Assembly (NCBI GenBank): GCA_903918755.1
Contig: CAIXFN010000005.1
Location: 1 to 64,000, forward strand
Direction of reading: 5' to 3'
Length of the DNA: 64,000 bases
DNA from: an uncultured Pedosphaera sp.
GTDB taxonomy: Bacteria; Verrucomicrobiota; Verrucomicrobiia; Limisphaerales; Pedosphaeraceae
The notes below the pieces were generated by a model. It was not told the origin of the DNA, searched no databases, and saw nothing but the letters and a program-made list of their open reading frames with translations. Below are positions 60,839-64,000 of the stretch, piece by piece. The first letter of the stretch is position 1; the number at the start of each line of letters is the position of its first letter. Made by a program: the position numbers and the translations under genes.

Positions 60839-63517
60839 ATGAAACTCCTGACTCGCTGGCTCGCGGGCGCAATGCTGCCCGCGTTATTGTCCCTCACAGC
60901 GGTGGCGCAGGAAGATCCGAATCAGTTTGAACTCCCTGACCGGGTCGGGCGGTCCCCCGCGGGCAAAGTCGTGACACCCGTCAACCAGGTATTGACCCCG
61001 GCCGGGATCCAGGTGGAATTGCCCCTCCTGCGCCCCCAGGTGCTGGCGCTCAGCCCGGACGGCAAGTTGCTCCTCACTTCCGGCAAGAGCCATGATCTGG
61101 TGGTGCTCGATCCCGCCACCGGCGAGATCCGGCAACGCTTGAGTTTGCCGGGCGATGGATTGGAGGATACCAACGCCGCGGTTTCGACCCATATTCTTAA
61201 ACCGGAAAAGGAGGATCAAGTCAGCTTCACCGGCTTGGTCTTTTCTCCGGACGGTTCCCGCATCTATCTCTCGAACGCCAAAGGCAGCATCAAACTGTTC
61301 GCGGTGGATGCCGACCACAAAGTCACGGCGCTCGGCGGTTTCCCCCTGCCGGAAGCGGGCGCTCCCCGCCGGAAAAAGGAGATTCCGGCGGGTTTGGCGG
61401 TGTCACCCGATGGCCGGAAACTTTATGTGGCGCTGAATCTCGGCAACCGCCTCGCGGAATTGGACGCCCGCACGGGCGCGGTCCTCCGCACTTTTGACGT
61501 CGGCGCACTGCCGTATGATGTCGTGCTGGCAGGGCATAAAGCGTATGTCAGCAATTGGGGTGGTCGGCGACCCGCTCCTGACAGCCTGACTGGTCCAGCG
61601 GGTCGGGGCACAACGGTGCGCGTGGATCCCGTCCGTTTTATTGCCAACGAGGGCTCGGTGTCGGTCGTGGACCTCGCCGCCGGCAAGGTGCTCGCCGAAA
61701 TCCCGGTGGGGCTCCACGCCTCCGCGCTGGCACTTACTCCCGATGGGCGGCACTTGTTTGTCGCCAATGCCGGCAGCGACACCGTCAGTGTGATTGATAC
61801 GCGAAAGGACACCGTCAGCGAGACGATCTCTTTGCGCTGGGAACCGAACGATGTTTTCGGCTGCAGCCCGAACGCCCTCGCCGTCGATGCCGGCGGCAAA
61901 ACCCTGTACGTCTGTCATGGCACGCAAAACGCCGTCGGCGTGGTGGCTTTCAACCCCGGAAAATCGAAATTAATCGGGCTCATTCCCACGGGTTGGTTTC
62001 CCGGGGCGATCGTGCTGGACCCTGTCCGCCACCAGTTGGACGTGGCCAATATCAAGGGAAGCACGGCTGGCAAAGCGATCCCCCCCGGCGAAAAAATCAA
62101 ACACAACTCCCACCAGTATTTTGGCACGCTTTCACTCATGCCCGTTCCGCAGCCGGCCAAACTGGAGCAGCTCACGGCGGCGGTGTTTCGCAATTACCGC
62201 CGGGCGGTCGCCCGGGAGGTACTCCTGCCCGCGCGCCCGGATCGCGCCCCCCAGCCGGTTCCCGAACGGACGGGTGAACCATCTCCCATCAAACATGTGG
62301 TTTACATTATCAAAGAGAACCGGACCTACGATCAGGTGTTGGGCGACGTCAAGGAAGGGAATGGCGACGCCTCCCTCTGCGTCTTTGGTGAAAAGGAAAG
62401 CCCCAACCAGCACAAAATGGTGCGGGAGTTCACATTGCTGGACAACACCTACTGCTCCGGCATTCTGAGCGCGGACGGACATCAGTGGGCGACCACGGCG
62501 TTCGCCACGGATTACATGGAGAAGTCCTTCGCCGGTTTTCCCCGGAGCTACCCGGATGGGATGGATGAGGACGGGGTGGATGCGATGGCGTATTCCCCGG
62601 CCGGATTCATTTGGGACAACGCCCTCGCCCACGGAAAGACCTTCCGGGATTACGGCGAATTCACCATGCAGGTGACCGGCTGGGTGAACCCGGCTGGAAA
62701 ACGGAAACCAAAATTCCTGGATTTCTACCACGATTTCACCCAACAGACCGGGCTGCTCCACCTTGGTTCGGTGCCGGCCATTGAGTCCGTCCGGCCCTAC
62801 CTGATGACCAACACCGTCGGTTGGAATTTGGCCGTGCCCGACGTCTTCCGGGCGGCCCAATTCATCAAAGAATTGCACCAGTTTGAAGCCACCGGCAATC
62901 TGCCCCAACTCAGCATTATCTGCCTCCCCAACGACCACACTTCGGGGACGAGTGTCGGCTCCCCCACCCCGGCCGCCCAAGTGGCGGATAATGACCTGGC
63001 CTTCGGGCAGATCGTCGAAGCCATCAGTCACAGTGCCTTCTGGAAGGACACCTGCATTTTTGCCATTGAGGATGACCCCCAAGCCGGCTGGGATCATGTC
63101 AGCGGCTACCGCACTACCGCCTATGTGATCAGCCCCTACACCCGGCGCCACGCGGTGGTAAGTGTCAACTACAACCAAACTGGCCTGCTGCGGACCATGG
63201 AGTTGATCCTGGGCCTGCCGCCCATGAATCAATTTGATGCCACCGCCACCCCCTGGTTCGAATGCTTCACGAACCAGCCGGACTTCACCCCCTTCAGCGC
63301 CGTGCCGAACAACATTCCCCTGGACCAGATGAACCCCGACCCGCGGGCCCTCCGGGACCCCATCGAACTACGCTACGCGAAGGCTTCGGCGAATCTCCGC
63401 CTCGACCAACCGGATCAATGCCCGGAGGACGTTTTGAATCATATCATCTGGTTCGCGCAAAAGGGTCGCAGCACGCCGTATCCCAATTGGGCCGTGCAAT
63501 TCAAAGACAGCGATTAA
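60839..63517 (+). CDS. Exported YVTN-type beta-propeller fused to phosphoesterase domain
   Basis: 892 residues with a signal peptide (about 1-23, ending TAVAQ). Residues about 50-440 form a YVTN/surface-layer-type seven-bladed propeller with LALSPDGKLLLTSGKSHDLVVLDPATGEI, GLAVSPDGRKLYVALNLGNRLAELDARTGAVL and HLFVANAGSDTVSVIDTRKDTV. Residues about 480-870 match the alkaline-phosphatase-superfamily phosphoesterase domain (IKHVVYIIKENRTYDQVLGD, LLDNTYCSGILSADGHQWATTAFATDY, IICLPNDHTSG, IFAIEDDPQAGWDHVSGYRT). It probably cleaves a phospho- or phosphonoester outside the cytoplasm. It closes the phosphonate operon, 25 bases after pbfA, and is the second exported phosphoesterase of the cluster. Confidence 0.87.
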   Translation: MKLLTRWLAGAMLPALLSLTAVAQEDPNQFELPDRVGRSPAGKVVTPVNQVLTPAGIQVELPLLRPQVLALSPDGKLLLTSGKSHDLVVLDPATGEIRQRLSLPGDGLEDTNAAVSTHILKPEKEDQVSFTGLVFSPDGSRIYLSNAKGSIKLFAVDADHKVTALGGFPLPEAGAPRRKKEIPAGLAVSPDGRKLYVALNLGNRLAELDARTGAVLRTFDVGALPYDVVLAGHKAYVSNWGGRRPAPDSLTGPAGRGTTVRVDPVRFIANEGSVSVVDLAAGKVLAEIPVGLHASALALTPDGRHLFVANAGSDTVSVIDTRKDTVSETISLRWEPNDVFGCSPNALAVDAGGKTLYVCHGTQNAVGVVAFNPGKSKLIGLIPTGWFPGAIVLDPVRHQLDVANIKGSTAGKAIPPGEKIKHNSHQYFGTLSLMPVPQPAKLEQLTAAVFRNYRRAVAREVLLPARPDRAPQPVPERTGEPSPIKHVVYIIKENRTYDQVLGDVKEGNGDASLCVFGEKESPNQHKMVREFTLLDNTYCSGILSADGHQWATTAFATDYMEKSFAGFPRSYPDGMDEDGVDAMAYSPAGFIWDNALAHGKTFRDYGEFTMQVTGWVNPAGKRKPKFLDFYHDFTQQTGLLHLGSVPAIESVRPYLMTNTVGWNLAVPDVFRAAQFIKELHQFEATGNLPQLSIICLPNDHTSGTSVGSPTPAAQVADNDLAFGQIVEAISHSAFWKDTCIFAIEDDPQAGWDHVSGYRTTAYVISPYTRRHAVVSVNYNQTGLLRTMELILGLPPMNQFDATATPWFECFTNQPDFTPFSAVPNNIPLDQMNPDPRALRDPIELRYAKASANLRLDQPDQCPEDVLNHIIWFAQKGRSTPYPNWAVQFKDSD

Positions 63518-63562
63518 GACCGGCCCGGACGGTCACCGCCGTGAATTCCGCGGCGGTTTGCA

Positions 63563-63591
63563 TTGACATCCCCTGCCCGGCACGGTAGTAA
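63563..63591 (+). promoter_or_regulatory. Sigma70-type promoter before the pseudopilin
   Basis: TTGACA at 63563-63568, exactly 17 nt, then TAGTAA at 63586-63591. The start codon is at 63604, so the leader would be only a few bases long and translation probably needs no Shine-Dalgarno sequence. Confidence 0.6.
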
Positions 63592-63603
63592 ACCGAGCGC
63601 GAA

Positions 63604-64000
63604 ATGGACATCAAGCTCACAAATAAGCGCGCCGCCTTCACCCTGATCGAATTGCTGGTGGTGATCGCGATCATTGCCATCCTGGCCGGCATGTTGCTAC
63701 CCGCGCTGGCCCGCGCCAAAATCCGGGCGCAGAGCATCCAGTGCATGAACAATCTCCGGCAGTTGCAGATGGTCTTCCTGATCTATCCGGACGATAATCA
63801 GGACCGCCTCACCTCCTCCGGCTACACCTCCCCGGTGGAAGACACCGCCTGGGTGAATGGCTGGGAGGATTTCAATGGTGGCAACCTCGATAACACCGAC
63901 CCCGGCACCTTGACGGACCCGAAACGGGCCAAATTTGCCCCTTACCTGCAAGGAATCGGGGTTTACAAATGTCCTGCAGACCGCAGCAGCGTCATGGTCG
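63604..64000 (+). CDS. Type II secretion-type pseudopilin (partial, runs off the window)
   Basis: At least 132 residues, open to the window end. The prepilin motif [20 protein letters not shown] begins at residue 12, followed by [38 protein letters not shown], the common Verrucomicrobial pattern, and a CPAD motif near the edge. It is similar to the pseudopilin at 49632 in the N-terminal half. The membrane helix should be processed by a prepilin peptidase. It is preceded by a clear promoter and is separate from the phosphonate operon. Confidence 0.9.
   Translation, partial: MDIKLTNKRAAFTLIELLVVIAIIAILAGMLLPALARAKIRAQSIQCMNNLRQLQMVFLIYPDDNQDRLTSSGYTSPVEDTAWVNGWEDFNGGNLDNTDPGTLTDPKRAKFAPYLQGIGVYKCPADRSSVMV

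Noticed and set aside
59482-60897. 471-codon minus-strand ORF opposite pbfA
   Set aside because: Antisense shadow; the plus strand has the PLP lysine motif and fits the operon.

Overview
The window is one high-GC bacterial chromosomal segment, most likely from Verrucomicrobiota (Limisphaerales/Pedosphaera-like). This is inferred from two pseudopilin genes with the [20 protein letters not shown]-type N terminus, very large exported Ig/PA14/LamG/beta-propeller proteins, an ECF sigma factor with a long C-terminal extension, DUF1573/cytochrome fusions, and weak or absent Shine-Dalgarno sequences. I see no phage, IS element, CRISPR array or rRNA. The only tRNA is an initiator tRNA-fMet. Most large overlapping ORFs on the opposite strand are GC-rich shadows and are left out.

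Layout. 0.7-3.2 kb: exported arylsulfotransferase-like protein. 3.2-5.6 kb: a BlaI-type repressor and a membrane M56 peptidase fused to DUF1573 and a CxxCH cytochrome tail, with a candidate operator. 5.7-7.8 kb: DUF2950/DUF3300 pair, divergent from a KDG-type sugar kinase (8-9 kb). 9.3-15.7 kb: housekeeping (PQQ-like propeller, DEAD-box helicase, proA, an ATP-grasp-like protein), then tRNA-fMet. 16-23.5 kb: accessory stretch with a HEAT-repeat protein, a lipoprotein flanked by a dispersed hairpin repeat, a membrane-tethered ECF sigma factor fusion, a decayed ligA 3' end, two coupled microproteins and a Cys-rich exported protein. 23.7-27.4 kb: SDR, GH88-like hydrolase and old-yellow-enzyme operon. 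27.4-33.3 kb: a 1946-residue exported multidomain diheme protein. 33.4-36.3 kb: DUF2252 and small exported proteins.

36.5-42.9 kb is a stress island: PRC-barrel/BON protein, YflT-like protein, DUF892 ferritin-like protein, lmo0937-type membrane peptide, a histidine-kinase paralogue without acceptor His or ATPase domain, a complete kinase, a NarL-type regulator and a small lipoprotein. GGGG-(AT-rich)-CCCC palindromes lie at near-constant distance upstream of some of these genes and of the microprotein pair at 22.7 kb.

43.1-48.4 kb: a six-gene operon for L-fucose-type sugar and uronate catabolism. 48.5-54.5 kb: SEL1 protein, pseudopilin, lipoprotein and a 1146-residue LamG/Ig exported protein. 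54.6-63.5 kb: a tight six-gene 2-aminoethylphosphonate operon (OPA-type transporter, exported phosphodiesterase-like enzyme, PhnW, PhnY, PbfA-like lyase, exported propeller-phosphoesterase) with no obvious cytosolic C-P hydrolase. The window ends inside a second pseudopilin gene.

Three giant exported proteins share a short C-terminal module ending in an aromatic-Arg-Leu pattern, which may be a sorting or anchoring tag.
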